From assembly GCF_018129965.1 (NCBI RefSeq), contig NZ_JAFCKW010000007.1:1-64000 (forward strand): a DNA stretch of 64,000 bases, read 5' to 3'. Shown here one piece after another: positions 25,625-35,386 of the stretch. Within the stretch, counting starts at the first letter, position 1. Each line of letters begins with the position of its first letter. Origin of the DNA: Bradyrhizobium diazoefficiens. GTDB taxonomy: Bacteria; Pseudomonadota; Alphaproteobacteria; Rhizobiales; Xanthobacteraceae. The translations under genes and the position numbers were made by a program. Below the pieces are notes generated by a model that saw nothing but the letters and a program-made list of their open reading frames with translations, was not told where the DNA came from and searched no databases.

Positions 25625-26818
25625 ATGAACCGTCGCGAACTGATCAAGACCTTTGCCGCCCTCGCTCCGCTCACGGTCGCCGGCCGCGTCTGGGCCGCAC
25701 CGGCGACTGACGCCCGCATGCTGGTGGTGTTCCTGCGCGGCGCCTATGACGCGGCCAATGTCGTCGTACCGGTCTCCAGTGACTTCTATCGCACGTCGCG
25801 GCCGACGCTTGCGATCGCGAGGCCCGATGCCGGCAATCCGAACGCCGCGCTCGCACTCGATGCGGATTGGGGACTGCATCCGGCATTGCGCGACAGCATC
25901 TATCCGCTCTGGGCCAAGCGCGAGATCGCGTTCATTCCCTTCGCCGGCACCAGCGACGACCTGACCCGGAGCCACTTCGAGACCCAGGACACGATCGAAC
26001 TCGGCCAGTCGGTCGGAGGTTCGCGCGACTACCGCTCGGGCTTCATGAGCCGCCTCGCCGCCGAACTGACGCGCGTCAAGCCAATCGCGTTCACCGACCA
26101 GTTCCCGCTGATCTTCCGTGGCAAATCACAGGTGCCCAACACCGGCATCAACAACGTCGCCAAGCCAGGCGTCGATGATCGACAGGCCGATCTGATCAGG
26201 AAGATGTACGCGCAGTCGAACCTGGCATCCTCGGTATCGGAGGGTTTTCGCGTGCGCGACGACGTCTACCGCTCGGTCTCCGAGGAGATGAATGCCGCGA
26301 ACCGCGGCGCCGTCTCGCCGCGCGGCTTCGAATTGTCGGCACGGCGCATCGGCCGGTTGATGCGCGAACAGTTCAACCTCGGTTTCGTCGACGTCGGCGG
26401 CTGGGACACGCATGTCAACCAGGGCGCTGCCAACGGTTATCTTGCCGACCGGCTTGGTGAACTCGGGCGCGCTCTGGCCGGCTTCTCCGAGGAAGTCGGG
26501 CCCGTAGCGTGGCGGGATACGGTGGTGGTCGTGATCTCCGAATTCGGACGCACCTTCCGCGAGAATGGCGACCGCGGCACCGATCACGGCCATGGCAGCG
26601 TCTATTGGGTGCTCGGCGGCGGCATCAACGGCGGCCGCATTCTCGGCGAGCAGGTCAAGGTCGAACAGCCGCATCTGTTCCAGAACCGCGACTATCCGGT
26701 CTTGACCGATTATCGCGCTCTGTTTGCCGACCTGTTCGGTCACGTCTTTGGATTGGGCAACGAGAGCATTCAGCGCATATTTGCAGGCGTACACCCGACC
26801 AATTTGGCCTTGGTCTAG
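25625..26818 (+). CDS. Exported DUF1501 protein (sulfatase-like fold)
   Basis: This 397-residue protein starts MNRRELIKTFAALAPLTVAG, a twin-arginine-type signal with cleavage near VWAAP. The core matches DUF1501: VVFLRGAYDAANVVVP, DLTRSHFETQDTIELG, FVDVGGWDTHVNQG, VVVISEFGRTFRENGDRGTD, HGHGSVYWVLGGGINGG. The Asp/His-rich segments recall the alkaline-phosphatase/sulfatase superfamily metal site. It sits 15 bases after the DUF1800 gene with GGAGACTGCC before the ATG, so the two form an operon. The presumed split of export routes (Sec for DUF1800, Tat for DUF1501) suggests that only this partner is folded, with cofactor, before export (inference). Confidence 0.88.
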   Translation: MNRRELIKTFAALAPLTVAGRVWAAPATDARMLVVFLRGAYDAANVVVPVSSDFYRTSRPTLAIARPDAGNPNAALALDADWGLHPALRDSIYPLWAKREIAFIPFAGTSDDLTRSHFETQDTIELGQSVGGSRDYRSGFMSRLAAELTRVKPIAFTDQFPLIFRGKSQVPNTGINNVAKPGVDDRQADLIRKMYAQSNLASSVSEGFRVRDDVYRSVSEEMNAANRGAVSPRGFELSARRIGRLMREQFNLGFVDVGGWDTHVNQGAANGYLADRLGELGRALAGFSEEVGPVAWRDTVVVVISEFGRTFRENGDRGTDHGHGSVYWVLGGGINGGRILGEQVKVEQPHLFQNRDYPVLTDYRALFADLFGHVFGLGNESIQRIFAGVHPTNLALV

Positions 26819-26905
26819 CCGCCGCTGCCGAGATGGGCGACACGCCGCCCGCCCTGCGCTGTCAGTAAAAAAGCCGGCGGTTGCCGCTTCATCAATCCAA
26901 AAACG

Positions 26906-26919
26906 GCATCGATCGATAC
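26906..26919. promoter_or_regulatory. Candidate operator upstream of the hexarate transporter
   Basis: GCATCGATCGATAC, about 82 bp before the MFS start, contains the palindrome ATCGATCGAT. Its reverse complement GTATCGATCGATGC resembles GTATCGGTCGATAT at 29385-29398 before kdgD. The two sites flank the LysR gene, which suggests one regulator for both. The match is seen; the function is inferred. Confidence 0.45.
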
Positions 26920-27000
26920 TCCCTTCAACTTGGACACGCTGCCGCGCCCGCCTCTAGGAGTCGTAGTGAGGAAACGTTTCGAAGTCCAGGGAGGCGCCGG

Positions 27001-28341
27001 ATGAGCGCAGTTGTGTCCGCAGCGGACGTGAGGAGGTCTCGCGTTAGGCTGTTGATCGTGACCATGCTGTTCCTGGTCACGACCGTGAACTATGCCGACC
27101 GCGCCACGCTCTCGATTGCCGGTCCCGCGCTCTCCAAGGAACTGCATCTCGATCCCGTCGCCATGGGCTGGGTCTTCTCGGCGTTCGGCTGGTCCTACGT
27201 GATCGCGCAGGTGCCGGGCGGATGGCTGCTCGACCGTTACGGGTCGCGCGTCGTCTATGCCTTCAGCATCGTCATCTGGTCGCTGTTCACGATGATGCAG
27301 GGCTGGGTCGGCTTCTTTAGCGCCGGCACCGCCATCGCCGTGCTGTTCGGCTTGCGCTTCCTGGTCGGGATTGCGGAAGCGCCCTCCTTTCCAGCTAACG
27401 CCCGCATCGTCGCGGCCTGGTTTCCCGGCAGCGAGCGCGGCACCGCGTCGGCCTTCTTCAACTCCGGGCAGTATTTCGCGACCGTCATCTTCGCGCCGCT
27501 GATGGGCTGGATCGCACACGATTACGGCTGGCGCTACGTGTTCTTCGTGATGGGCGCGCTCGGCGTGATCATGGGTCTCGTCTGGATCAAGACCATCTAC
27601 GGCCCGAAAGAGCACCCCGGCATCAACGAGGCCGAGTTCGACTACATCAAGGACGGCGGCGCGCTGGTCGACATCGACGCACCCAAAGACGAGCGTGCGC
27701 CGGACTCCGGGCCGCGCTGGGATCACATCCGCCAATTGCTCTCCAACCGCATGATGCTCGGCGTCTATCTCGGCCAGTACTGCATCAACACGCTGACCTA
27801 TTTCTTCCTGACCTGGTTCCCGGTCTACCTCGTCAAGGAACGCGGCCTGTCGATCCTGCAAGCGGGCTTCGTCGCGACGCTGCCGGCGCTGTGCGGCTTC
27901 ATCGGCGGCGTGCTCGGCGGCGTCATCTCCGACACGATCCTGCGCCGGACCGGCTCGCTGACCCTGGCACGCAAGATTCCGATCGTCGGCGGCATGCTGC
28001 TGTCGATGTCGATCATCGCCTGCAACTATGTCGACGGACAGGCGCTGGTGGTCGGCTTCATGGCGCTCGCCTTCTTCGGCAAGGGCATCGGTGCGCTCGG
28101 CTGGGCGGTCGTCTCCGACACTTCGCCGAAGGAAGCCGGCGGCGTCTCCGGCGGCCTATTCAACACCTTCGGCAACCTCTCCTCGATCAGCACCCCGATC
28201 GTGATCGGCTACATCCTGGCGGCGACCGGCTCCTTCAACGGCGCGCTGGTGTTTGTCGGCGCCAATGCGCTGGTGGCCGCGTTCGCCTATCTCGTGGTGG
28301 CCGGCAAGATCGAGCGGGTGGTGCTCAAACCTTCCTCCTGA
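27001..28341 (+). CDS. MFS hexarate (glucarate/galactarate) transporter
   Basis: This 446-residue, 12-helix major facilitator belongs to the anion:cation symporter (GudP/GarP) family. The signature runs VNYADRATLSIAGPALSKEL, then GWVFSAFGWSYVIAQVPGGW, then LLDRYGSR, and later FNTFGNLSSISTPIVIGYI. The ATG at 27001 follows CCAGGGAGGCGCCGG, a strong ribosome binding site. Related carriers take up D-glucarate or D-galactarate with protons, and the downstream genes degrade exactly these acids. A terminator at 28378-28410 separates it from the LysR gene, so it is transcribed apart from kdgD-gudD. Confidence 0.9.
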   Translation: MSAVVSAADVRRSRVRLLIVTMLFLVTTVNYADRATLSIAGPALSKELHLDPVAMGWVFSAFGWSYVIAQVPGGWLLDRYGSRVVYAFSIVIWSLFTMMQGWVGFFSAGTAIAVLFGLRFLVGIAEAPSFPANARIVAAWFPGSERGTASAFFNSGQYFATVIFAPLMGWIAHDYGWRYVFFVMGALGVIMGLVWIKTIYGPKEHPGINEAEFDYIKDGGALVDIDAPKDERAPDSGPRWDHIRQLLSNRMMLGVYLGQYCINTLTYFFLTWFPVYLVKERGLSILQAGFVATLPALCGFIGGVLGGVISDTILRRTGSLTLARKIPIVGGMLLSMSIIACNYVDGQALVVGFMALAFFGKGIGALGWAVVSDTSPKEAGGVSGGLFNTFGNLSSISTPIVIGYILAATGSFNGALVFVGANALVAAFAYLVVAGKIERVVLKPSS

Positions 28342-28377
28342 GCGCTCCGAAGTGATCGGAGCGGGACAGGCAACTCA

Positions 28378-28410
28378 ACGGCGGCTCAAAAGGCCGCCGT
28401 CTTTGTTTTG
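28378..28410 (+). terminator. Terminator after the MFS transporter
   Basis: The arms ACGGCGGC (28378-28385) and GCCGCCGT (28393-28400) are separated by 7 bases and followed by CTTTGTTTTG. It is a typical rho-independent terminator on the plus strand. Confidence 0.85.
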
Positions 28411-28468
28411 GGGATGATCGATGCTAGAAGTGCCGGAGAAGCGCCTTATCCATCTAAGGCATGTATCA

Positions 28469-29374
28469 ATGTTCGACCTCAACCAGCTCCGCTGCTTCGT
28501 CACGGTGGCGGAAGAATTGCACTTCGGCCGCGCTGCCGTGCGGCTGAACATGACCCAGCCGCCGCTGTCGCGGCAGATCCAGGTACTCGAGCACATCATC
28601 GATGCGCCGCTGCTGGAGCGCACCAGCCGCTCGGTGCGGCTGACGCCGGCCGGACGCAGTTTCCTGCCCGAAGCGCGGCGCATCTTGAAACTGGCCGAAA
28701 GCGCATCGCAGGTCGCCCGCCGCATCGCGCTCGGCAAGACCGGCTCGTTGAAGATCGGCTTTACGGCCGCGGCCGCCTACGGCTTCCTACCCGAACTCGT
28801 CGCAGCCTGCCGGGCCAGATTGCCCGAGGTGGACTTCTCGCTGAAGGAGATGGTGTCTGGCGACCAGTTCGAAGCGCTGACCTCCGGCCAGATCGATGCC
28901 GGCCTGCTCCGGCCACCGATCGCGCGCCCGGAAGTGGCCAGCCGCCGCGTCGTCGCCGAGCCCCTGCTCGCCGCGATCCCCCGGAAGCACCCGCTGGCGA
29001 CTGCCGAGAGCATCACCATCAAGGATTTCGACGGCCAGCCCTTCGTGATGTATTCGCCCTATGAGAGCCGCTACTTCCACGATCTCCTGGTCGCGCTGTT
29101 CACCCGCGCCGACGTGCTGCCGCGCTACGTCCAGCATCTCAGCCAGATTCATTCGATCCTCGCCATGGTCCGCGCCGGACTCGGCCTTGCCATCGTGCCG
29201 GCCGCAGCTGCCGGCCTGAAGATCTCCGACGTTCGCCTGCGGCCCCTGAAGCTGCGCACGCGCATTCCCGCCGAGCTGTTCATGGTCTGGCGCCGCGACG
29301 ATGAAAATCCGCTGCTGTCGGCTCTGGTCAAAATCGCCGGTGAATTGTCCTGCGCGGAGGCGATGGAAGATTGA
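28469..29374 (+). CDS. LysR-type regulator of the hexarate genes
   Basis: This 301-residue LTTR has an N-terminal winged helix (MFDLNQLRCFVTVAEELHFG, then MTQPPLSRQIQVLEHII) and a periplasmic-binding-like effector domain from about residue 92. The ATG at 28469 is chosen because the helix-turn-helix alignment starts there; an ATG 8 bases upstream is out of frame. It lies between the transporter and kdgD, all on one strand. Paired palindromic sites before the transporter and before kdgD make it the probable regulator of glucarate and galactarate use. The inducer is probably a hexarate or a pathway intermediate (inference). Confidence 0.9.
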   Translation: MFDLNQLRCFVTVAEELHFGRAAVRLNMTQPPLSRQIQVLEHIIDAPLLERTSRSVRLTPAGRSFLPEARRILKLAESASQVARRIALGKTGSLKIGFTAAAAYGFLPELVAACRARLPEVDFSLKEMVSGDQFEALTSGQIDAGLLRPPIARPEVASRRVVAEPLLAAIPRKHPLATAESITIKDFDGQPFVMYSPYESRYFHDLLVALFTRADVLPRYVQHLSQIHSILAMVRAGLGLAIVPAAAAGLKISDVRLRPLKLRTRIPAELFMVWRRDDENPLLSALVKIAGELSCAEAMED

Positions 29375-29384
29375 TGCTTAAACC

Positions 29385-29428
29385 GTATCGGTCGATATAG
29401 GCTTTGGCTTGGACGCGTATCGAACGGT
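29385..29428. promoter_or_regulatory. Candidate operator upstream of kdgD
   Basis: GTATCGGTCGATAT (29385-29398) contains the inverted repeat TATCG-GT-CGATA. A second half-like copy GTATCGAACGGT follows at 29417-29428, three turns away. The similar element before the transporter (26906-26919) supports a common regulator, most simply the LysR protein encoded between them. Confidence 0.48.
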
Positions 29429-29504
29429 CTCCTAAACCACGGCGCATGGACGCGCGGACTTTCGTTGCGTCCTTCTCGACACGCGACAAGGGAGCCGCGC
29501 CCAT

Positions 29505-30449
29505 ATGAGCAAGATGACCCCGCAGGAAATGGCCCAGAAGATCGGATCGGGCCTGCTGTCCTTCCCCGTCACGCCGTTCGGGGCGGACTACTCCTTCGAC
29601 GAAGCGACCTACCGTGCCAACATGGACTGGCTGTGCGGCTACGATGTCGCAGGTCTGTTCGCCGCGGGCGGCACGGGCGAATTCTTCTCGCTGACGGCGA
29701 GCGAAGTGCCCGAGATCGTCAAGATCGCCGTCGACGAGACCAAGGGCCGCGTGCCCGTGCTCGCCGGCACCGGCTACGGCACCGCCACCGCGCGTGAGAT
29801 CGCTGTCGGCGCGGAGAAGGCCGGCGCCGACGGCCTGTTGCTGCTGCCGCCCTATCTCACCCATTCCGAGCAGGACGGCCTTGCCGCCCATGTCGAGGCG
29901 GTTTGCGCCTCCGTGAAGATCGGCGTGATCGTCTACAACCGCGACAACGCCATCCTTCAGCCCGACACGCTCGCCCGTCTTGCCGAGCGCTGCCCGAACC
30001 TCGTCGGCTACAAGGACGGCATCGGCGACATCGAGCTGATGACCCGCGTCTACACCAAGCTCGGCGATCGCCTGACCTATATCGGCGGCCTGCCGACGGC
30101 GGAGACGTTTGCGCTGCCTTATCTCGACATGGGCGTGACCACGTATTCTTCGGCGGTGTTCAACTTCGTTCCGGAATTCGCCACCAACTTCTACGCTGCC
30201 GTGCGCAAGCGCGACCATGCGACGATCCACGCCGGGCTGAAGGACTTCATCCTGCCCCTGATCGCGATCCGCAACCGCAAAAAGGGCTATGCGGTCTCGA
30301 TCATCAAGGCCGGCATGAAGGTGATCGGCCGTGACTCCGGTCCGGTCCGTCCGCCGCTGACCGATCTCACCGAGCGGGAAATCGCGGAACTGACCGCGCT
30401 GGTGGAGAAGCTGCCCGCCATCCGATCGTCACAACAGGCTGCAGAATAG
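29505..30449 (+). CDS. kdgD: 5-dehydro-4-deoxyglucarate dehydratase
   Basis: This 314-residue enzyme of the dihydrodipicolinate-synthase superfamily dehydrates and decarboxylates 5-dehydro-4-deoxy-D-glucarate to 2-oxoglutarate semialdehyde. The Schiff-base lysine is K170 ([12 protein letters not shown]) and the catalytic tyrosine is Y144 (VIVYNRDNA); the GGTGEF motif lies at 55-60. Length and motifs match KdgD. Gene context is decisive: gudD follows after 24 bases, then a semialdehyde dehydrogenase and garD. It heads the catabolic operon and a palindromic candidate operator lies about 107-120 bp upstream. Confidence 0.95.
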   Translation: MSKMTPQEMAQKIGSGLLSFPVTPFGADYSFDEATYRANMDWLCGYDVAGLFAAGGTGEFFSLTASEVPEIVKIAVDETKGRVPVLAGTGYGTATAREIAVGAEKAGADGLLLLPPYLTHSEQDGLAAHVEAVCASVKIGVIVYNRDNAILQPDTLARLAERCPNLVGYKDGIGDIELMTRVYTKLGDRLTYIGGLPTAETFALPYLDMGVTTYSSAVFNFVPEFATNFYAAVRKRDHATIHAGLKDFILPLIAIRNRKKGYAVSIIKAGMKVIGRDSGPVRPPLTDLTEREIAELTALVEKLPAIRSSQQAAE

Positions 30450-30473
30450 CGACACAACAGGGAGGAGCGTGCG

Positions 30474-31817
30474 ATGGCCCAGACCGACATCACTGGCGCA
30501 CCAATCGTCACAGCGATGCAGGTGGTTCCAGTCGCAGGCCGCGACAGCATGCTCCTCAATCTGAGCGGCGCACACGCGCCGTTCTTCACCCGCAACATCG
30601 TCATCCTCACCGACAATGCCGGCCACACCGGCGTCGGCGAGGTGCCGGGGGGCGAGAAGATCCGGCAGACGCTCCAGGATGCCCGCGATCTCGTGATCGG
30701 CAAGACCGTCGGCGCGATGAACAACATCCTCGCCGACATCCGCGCCGCCTTCGCCGACCGCGATGCGGGCGGCCGCGGCAAGCAGACCTTCGACCTCCGC
30801 GTCACGATCCATGCGGTGACGGGAATCGAATCCGCGCTGCTCGACCTGCTCGGCCAGCATCTCAACCTGCCGGTCGCCGCCCTGCTCGGCGAAGGCCAGC
30901 AGCGCAACAGCGTCGAGACGCTCGGCTATCTCTTCTTCGTCGGTGACCGCCGGAAGAGCAAGCTCCACTACATCGAGGGCGAGACCGGCAAGGCAGAATG
31001 GTTCAACCTCCGTCACCAGGAGGCGATGACGCCGGAGACGGTGGTACGGCTCGCCGAAGCCAGCCACGATCACTACGGCTTCGCCGACTTCAAGCTCAAG
31101 GGCGGCGTGCTGTGCGGTGAGCAAGAGATCGAGGCGGTCACCGCGATTGCGAAACGCTTTCCCAACGCCCGCGTGACGCTGGACCCGAACGGCGCGTGGT
31201 CGCTCGACGAGGCCATCCGGCTTTGCAAGGACATGCATGGCATCCTAGCTTATGCCGAGGACCCCTGCGGCGCAGAAGCCGGCTTCTCCGGCCGCGAGAT
31301 CATGGCCGAGTTCCGCCGCGCCACGGGCCTGCCGACCGCGACCAACATGATCGCGACCGACTGGCGCCAGCTCTCGCATGCGCTGCGGCTCGGGGCGGTG
31401 GACATTCCGCTCGCCGACCCCCACTTCTGGACCATGCAAGGCTCCGTGCGCGTCGCCCAGACCTGCCGTGACAACGGCCTGACCTGGGGCTCGCACTCCA
31501 ACAACCATTTCGACATTTCACTCGCGATGTTCACACATGTCGGTGCCGCCGCTCCCGGCAAGGTCACGGCGATCGACACCCACTGGATCTGGCAGGATGG
31601 CCAGGCGCTGACGAAGGAGCCGCTCCGGATCAAGGGCGGCAAGATCGCGGTGCCGGAGCGTCCGGGCCTCGGCATCGAGATCGACCGCGCCGCCATCGAG
31701 GCCGCGCATGAGCTCTACAAACGGCATGGACTTGGCGCCCGTGATGACGCTATTGCCATGCAGGACCTGATCCCCGGCTGGACGTTCGACGACAAGCGCC
31801 CGTGCCTCGTGCGTTAG
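30474..31817 (+). CDS. gudD: D-glucarate dehydratase
   Basis: This 447-residue enolase-superfamily enzyme removes water from D-glucarate (or L-idarate) to give 5-dehydro-4-deoxy-D-glucarate. Catalytic and metal residues are visible in the GlucD pattern: the KxK motif K207/K209 (FADFKLKGG), Mg ligands D237 (VTLDPNGAW), E262 (YAEDPCG) and N291 (TNMIATDW), and the general base H341 ([10 protein letters not shown]). A GGGAGGAGCGTGCG ribosome binding site precedes the ATG, 24 bases after kdgD. The product is the substrate of the adjacent KdgD. Confidence 0.96.
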   Translation: MAQTDITGAPIVTAMQVVPVAGRDSMLLNLSGAHAPFFTRNIVILTDNAGHTGVGEVPGGEKIRQTLQDARDLVIGKTVGAMNNILADIRAAFADRDAGGRGKQTFDLRVTIHAVTGIESALLDLLGQHLNLPVAALLGEGQQRNSVETLGYLFFVGDRRKSKLHYIEGETGKAEWFNLRHQEAMTPETVVRLAEASHDHYGFADFKLKGGVLCGEQEIEAVTAIAKRFPNARVTLDPNGAWSLDEAIRLCKDMHGILAYAEDPCGAEAGFSGREIMAEFRRATGLPTATNMIATDWRQLSHALRLGAVDIPLADPHFWTMQGSVRVAQTCRDNGLTWGSHSNNHFDISLAMFTHVGAAAPGKVTAIDTHWIWQDGQALTKEPLRIKGGKIAVPERPGLGIEIDRAAIEAAHELYKRHGLGARDDAIAMQDLIPGWTFDDKRPCLVR

Positions 31818-31823
31818 AAATTC

Positions 31824-31874
31824 AGGCATGATCCCGGAATAGTGGACACCGGTTTTCCGGTCAGGATCATGCCT
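31824..31874. repeat. Dispersed palindromic element, family B copy 2
   Basis: The arms AGGCATGATC and GATCATGCCT surround CCGGAATAGTGGACACCGG and a TTTTCC core. It is a diverged copy of the element at 14715-14763. It lies inside the catabolic operon between gudD and the dehydrogenase gene, where the RNA hairpin could affect differential expression. Confidence 0.75.
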
Positions 31875-31895
31875 CTTGAATAAGGAGCAAGACAG

Positions 31896-33344
31896 ATGAC
31901 TGCGATCCTGAAGAACTTCATCGGCGGCGAATGGGTCGATGGCTCCGGCGTCACCAGGAACATCAATCCCTCCAACACCAACGACGTCGTCGGCGAATAC
32001 GCCAAGGCCGACAAGGCGCAGACCGAGAAGGCGATCGCGGCGGCCAAGGCCGCCTTCCCCGCCTGGGCCCAATCGACGCCACAGCAGCGCTTTGACGCGC
32101 TCAACAAGATCTCGCTCGAAATTCTCGCCCGCAAGGACGAGCTCGGCCGCCTGCTCGCCCGCGAGGAAGGCAAGACGCTGCCCGAGGGCGTCGGCGAAGT
32201 CGCGCGTGCCGGCCAGATCTTTGCGTTCTTCGCTGGCGAAGCGCTGCGGCTGATCGGCGAAAAGGGCGCCTCCGTCCGTCCCGGCCTCGACGTCGAGCTC
32301 ACCCGCGAGCCGGTCGGCGTCATCGGCATGATCACGCCCTGGAATTTCCCGATCGCGATCCCGGCCTGGAAGATCGCGCCCGCGCTCTGCTACGGCAACA
32401 CCGTAGTGTTCAAGCCGGCCGAGCTGGTGCCGGGCTCCGCGCATGCGCTGTCGGAGATCATCACCCGCTCCGGTATTCCCGCGGGCGTGTTCAATCTCGT
32501 GGTCGGCTCAGGCTCAGTCGTCGGCCAGACCCTGCTCGATCATCCCGATGTTGCCGCGATCTCCTTCACCGGCTCGGTGCAGACCGGCCGCAAGATCGCG
32601 CAGGCCTGCGTGCTGTCGAACCCGATGAAGAAGTTCCAGCTCGAGATGGGCGGCAAGAACCCGCTGGTCGTGCTCGACGACGCCGACCTCAAGACCGCCG
32701 TCGAGGTCGCCGTGAACGGCGCCTATTTCTCGACCGGGCAGCGCTGCACGGCCTCCTCCCGCCTGATCGTCACCGAAGGCATCCACGACCGTTTCGTCGC
32801 GGCGATGGCCGACCGTCTGAAGGGCCTGACGGTGGACGACGCGCTCAAGGCCGGCGTGCATATCGGCCCGGTGGTCGACCAGAGCCAGCTCGACCAGGAC
32901 CTGCGCTACATCAAGATCGGCCAGGACGAGGGTGCCAAGCTCGCCTTCGGCGGCGAACTGCTCAAGCGCGAGACGCCAGGCCATTACCTGCAGCCGGCGC
33001 TGTTCACCGAAGCCAACAACAACATGCGCATTGCACGTGAGGAAATCTTCGGCCCCGTCGCCGCCGTCATCCGCGCCAAGAACTACGAAGAGGCGCTGGC
33101 GATCTCCAACGACACCGAGTTCGGCCTCGCTTCCGGCATCTGCACGTCGAGCCTCAAATACGCCTCGCACTACAAGCGCAACAGCGAGTCCGGCATGGTG
33201 ATGGTCAATCTGCCGACCGCAGGCGTCGATTATCACGTACCGTTCGGCGGCCGGAAGGGCTCGAGCTACGGCGCCCGCGAGCAGGGCTCCTATGCGCGCG
33301 AGTTCTACACCACGGTGAAGACGGCCTATACGTTTCCGGGGTGA
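31896..33344 (+). CDS. 2-oxoglutarate semialdehyde dehydrogenase (ALDH family)
   Basis: This 482-residue NAD(P)-dependent aldehyde dehydrogenase has the catalytic cysteine C284 (FSTGQRCTASSRL) and glutamate E250 (FQLEMGGKNP). The cofactor segments are ITPWNFPIAIPAWKIAPAL and FTGSVQTGRKIA. Together with KdgD it completes the route: 2-oxoglutarate semialdehyde is oxidised to 2-oxoglutarate. AAGGAGCAAGACAG before the ATG is a good ribosome binding site. The function is inferred from its position between gudD and garD; by sequence alone succinate-semialdehyde dehydrogenase would also be possible. Confidence 0.9.
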   Translation: MTAILKNFIGGEWVDGSGVTRNINPSNTNDVVGEYAKADKAQTEKAIAAAKAAFPAWAQSTPQQRFDALNKISLEILARKDELGRLLAREEGKTLPEGVGEVARAGQIFAFFAGEALRLIGEKGASVRPGLDVELTREPVGVIGMITPWNFPIAIPAWKIAPALCYGNTVVFKPAELVPGSAHALSEIITRSGIPAGVFNLVVGSGSVVGQTLLDHPDVAAISFTGSVQTGRKIAQACVLSNPMKKFQLEMGGKNPLVVLDDADLKTAVEVAVNGAYFSTGQRCTASSRLIVTEGIHDRFVAAMADRLKGLTVDDALKAGVHIGPVVDQSQLDQDLRYIKIGQDEGAKLAFGGELLKRETPGHYLQPALFTEANNNMRIAREEIFGPVAAVIRAKNYEEALAISNDTEFGLASGICTSSLKYASHYKRNSESGMVMVNLPTAGVDYHVPFGGRKGSSYGAREQGSYAREFYTTVKTAYTFPG

Positions 33345-33353
33345 GACCCCGGA

Positions 33354-33437
33354 GGGTGGGCAAAGCGAAGCGTGCCCACCGCACCGTTTGACGCGAGACA
33401 TGGTGGGCACGGCGCGTTGCGCCTTTGCCCACCCTAC
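33354..33437. repeat. Nested palindromic repeat, GGGTGGGCAAAG type (family D)
   Basis: The outer arms GGGTGGGCAAAG and CTTTGCCCACCC enclose two smaller hairpins (GGTGGGCAAAGCG..CGTGCCCACC and GGTGGGCAC..GCCCACC). A further CCCACCCTAC follows at 33466. This type of element is common in Bradyrhizobium. It lies between the dehydrogenase gene and garD. Confidence 0.78.
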
Positions 33438-33484
33438 GAATTCGGCTTCTGCGCTAACCCACCCTACAAATCACCGGAGTCCAT

Positions 33485-35026
33485 ATGGACCAGGACGTCG
33501 CAGCGAAAGAGCAGCCCCGCTACATCAAGCTCAACGAGCGCGACAACGTCGCGATCGTTATCAATGATTTCGGGCTTCCCGCCGGCTCCCGCTTTGCCAG
33601 CGGCCTGACGCTGCGCGCCTTCGTGCCGCAGGGGCACAAGACGGCGCTGGTCGACATCGCGGAAGGCGCGCCGATCGTCCGCTATGGCGAGGTGATCGGG
33701 CACGCACTGTCCCCGATCCTCGCCGGCGACTGGGTGGACGAAGCGCGCATCCGTATGCCGGAGGCGCCCGACCTCGACAAGCTGGAAATCTCCACCGCCG
33801 TCCCCGCGCCGCTGCCGCCGCTCGAAGGTTTCACCTTCGAGGGCTTCCGCAACACCGACGGCTCGGTCGGCACCAAGAACATCCTCGGCATTTCCTCCTC
33901 CGTGCAATGCGTCAAGGGCACGATGGAATATGCGGTCAAGCGCATCCGCGCCGAACTGCTGCCGAAGTATCCGAACGTCGACGACGTCGTGCCGCTGACC
34001 CATGCCTATGGCTGCGGTGTCGCCATCAATGCCCCCGATGCGATCGTTCCGATCCGCACCCTGCAGAACATCGCGCAGAACCCGAATTTCGGCGGCGAGA
34101 TTCTGGTCATCAGCCTGGGCTGCGAAAAGCTCGCGCCCGAACGGCTGGTGCCCGAAGGCGTCAGCGACGCCATCGTGCGGATGCAGGACGAAGCCTTCGA
34201 CGGCTTTGGCGCCATCGTCGATGCCATCATGACCCAGGCCGAGGCTCGCCTGAAGATCCTCAACAAGCGCACCCGCGAGACCTGTCCGGCCTCCGCTCTC
34301 GTCATCGGCCTGCAATGCGGCGGCAGCGACGCCTTCTCCGGCGTCACCGCCAACCCCGCCGTCGGCTTCGCCGCCGACCTCCTGGTGCGCGCCGGCGCCA
34401 CCGTGATGTTCTCCGAGGTCACCGAGGTGCGCGACGCGATCCAGCTGCTCACCCGCCGCGCCATCAACGCGGATGTCGGCCGCGCGCTGGTGCGCGAGAT
34501 GGCGTGGTATGACTCTTATCTGGCCCGCGGCGGCGCCGACCGCAGCGCCAACACCACGCCCGGCAACAAGAAGGGCGGCCTCGCCAACATCGTCGAGAAG
34601 TCATTGGGCTCGATCGTCAAGTCCGGATCGAGCGCCATCACGGGCGTGCTCGCCCCCGGCGAGAAGGCGACGCAGAAAGGCATGCTGTTCGCCGCGACCC
34701 CCGCCTCCGACTTCATCTGCGGCACGCTCCAGCTCGCCTCCGGCATGACGCTGCAGGTGTTCACCACCGGCCGCGGTACGCCTTACGGCCTGGCGGCGGC
34801 CCCTGTGATCAAGGTCGCGACGCGCACCGAGCTTGCCCGCCGCTGGAAGGACCTGATCGATTTCGACGCGGGCGGCATCGCCACCGGCGAGAAGACTATC
34901 GAGGAAACCGGCTGGGACCTGTTCCGCCTGATCCTCGACGTCGCCAGCGGCCGTACCAGGCCATGGTCGGACCGCTGGGGCATCCACAACGATCTGACGC
35001 TGTTCAACCCGGCGCCGGTGACGTGA
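33485..35026 (+). CDS. garD: Galactarate dehydratase
   Basis: This 513-residue protein belongs to the UxaA/GarD family: an N-terminal SAF domain (about 12-90) and a large C-terminal domain with conserved blocks [56 protein letters not shown] and [17 protein letters not shown]. These enzymes use iron and dehydrate galactarate to 5-dehydro-4-deoxyglucarate, which KdgD then processes. Altronate dehydratase is the main alternative, but the context of gudD and kdgD favours galactarate. The ATG follows CACCGGAGTCCAT. The gene ends 3 bases before the convergent small exported protein. Confidence 0.88.
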   Translation: MDQDVAAKEQPRYIKLNERDNVAIVINDFGLPAGSRFASGLTLRAFVPQGHKTALVDIAEGAPIVRYGEVIGHALSPILAGDWVDEARIRMPEAPDLDKLEISTAVPAPLPPLEGFTFEGFRNTDGSVGTKNILGISSSVQCVKGTMEYAVKRIRAELLPKYPNVDDVVPLTHAYGCGVAINAPDAIVPIRTLQNIAQNPNFGGEILVISLGCEKLAPERLVPEGVSDAIVRMQDEAFDGFGAIVDAIMTQAEARLKILNKRTRETCPASALVIGLQCGGSDAFSGVTANPAVGFAADLLVRAGATVMFSEVTEVRDAIQLLTRRAINADVGRALVREMAWYDSYLARGGADRSANTTPGNKKGGLANIVEKSLGSIVKSGSSAITGVLAPGEKATQKGMLFAATPASDFICGTLQLASGMTLQVFTTGRGTPYGLAAAPVIKVATRTELARRWKDLIDFDAGGIATGEKTIEETGWDLFRLILDVASGRTRPWSDRWGIHNDLTLFNPAPVT

Positions 35027-35029
35027 CGC

Positions 35030-35386
35030 TCACGTCATGCTGCCGGGCATGAAGCAGCGGACGCGCGGATGGCCGTCGATATAGTGCTTCCACACCATGG
35101 TACGGCCGATCTTGTTCGGCTCGGTGATGACGGCGCCCTCGGGCACGACGACCCATTCATCGTCGAGATGCACGCGATAGCGGCCCTTGTCGGATTCCCA
35201 GTCGACATCGGCGACCACATAGCCGTCGGCATCCGAGCAGCATTGTCCGTATTCGCTGTGCAGGCTCTCGAACCAGGGTTTTAGCGGCGAGTTGACATAA
35301 CGTCCGTCGTCGCGCGCCAGCGCCGACGTCGCCAGCAGTACCGTAAGCCCAAGCAGCGGCGCTGCGCATAGTCTTGAAGCTCTCAT
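35030..35386 (-). CDS. Small exported protein, unknown function
   Basis: This 118-residue protein has a signal peptide (LCAAPLLGLTVLLATSALA, cleavage near ARD). The mature part contains a CCSDADGY cysteine pair and a third cysteine near the end (VRCFMPGS). These could hold a disulfide or a metal in the periplasm. I recognise no family, though the aromatic/acidic pattern (WESDKGRYRVHLDDEWVVVP) looks like a compact beta domain. It is convergent with garD with only 3 bases between the stops. Confidence 0.72.
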   Translation of the reverse strand: MRASRLCAAPLLGLTVLLATSALARDDGRYVNSPLKPWFESLHSEYGQCCSDADGYVVADVDWESDKGRYRVHLDDEWVVVPEGAVITEPNKIGRTMVWKHYIDGHPRVRCFMPGSMT

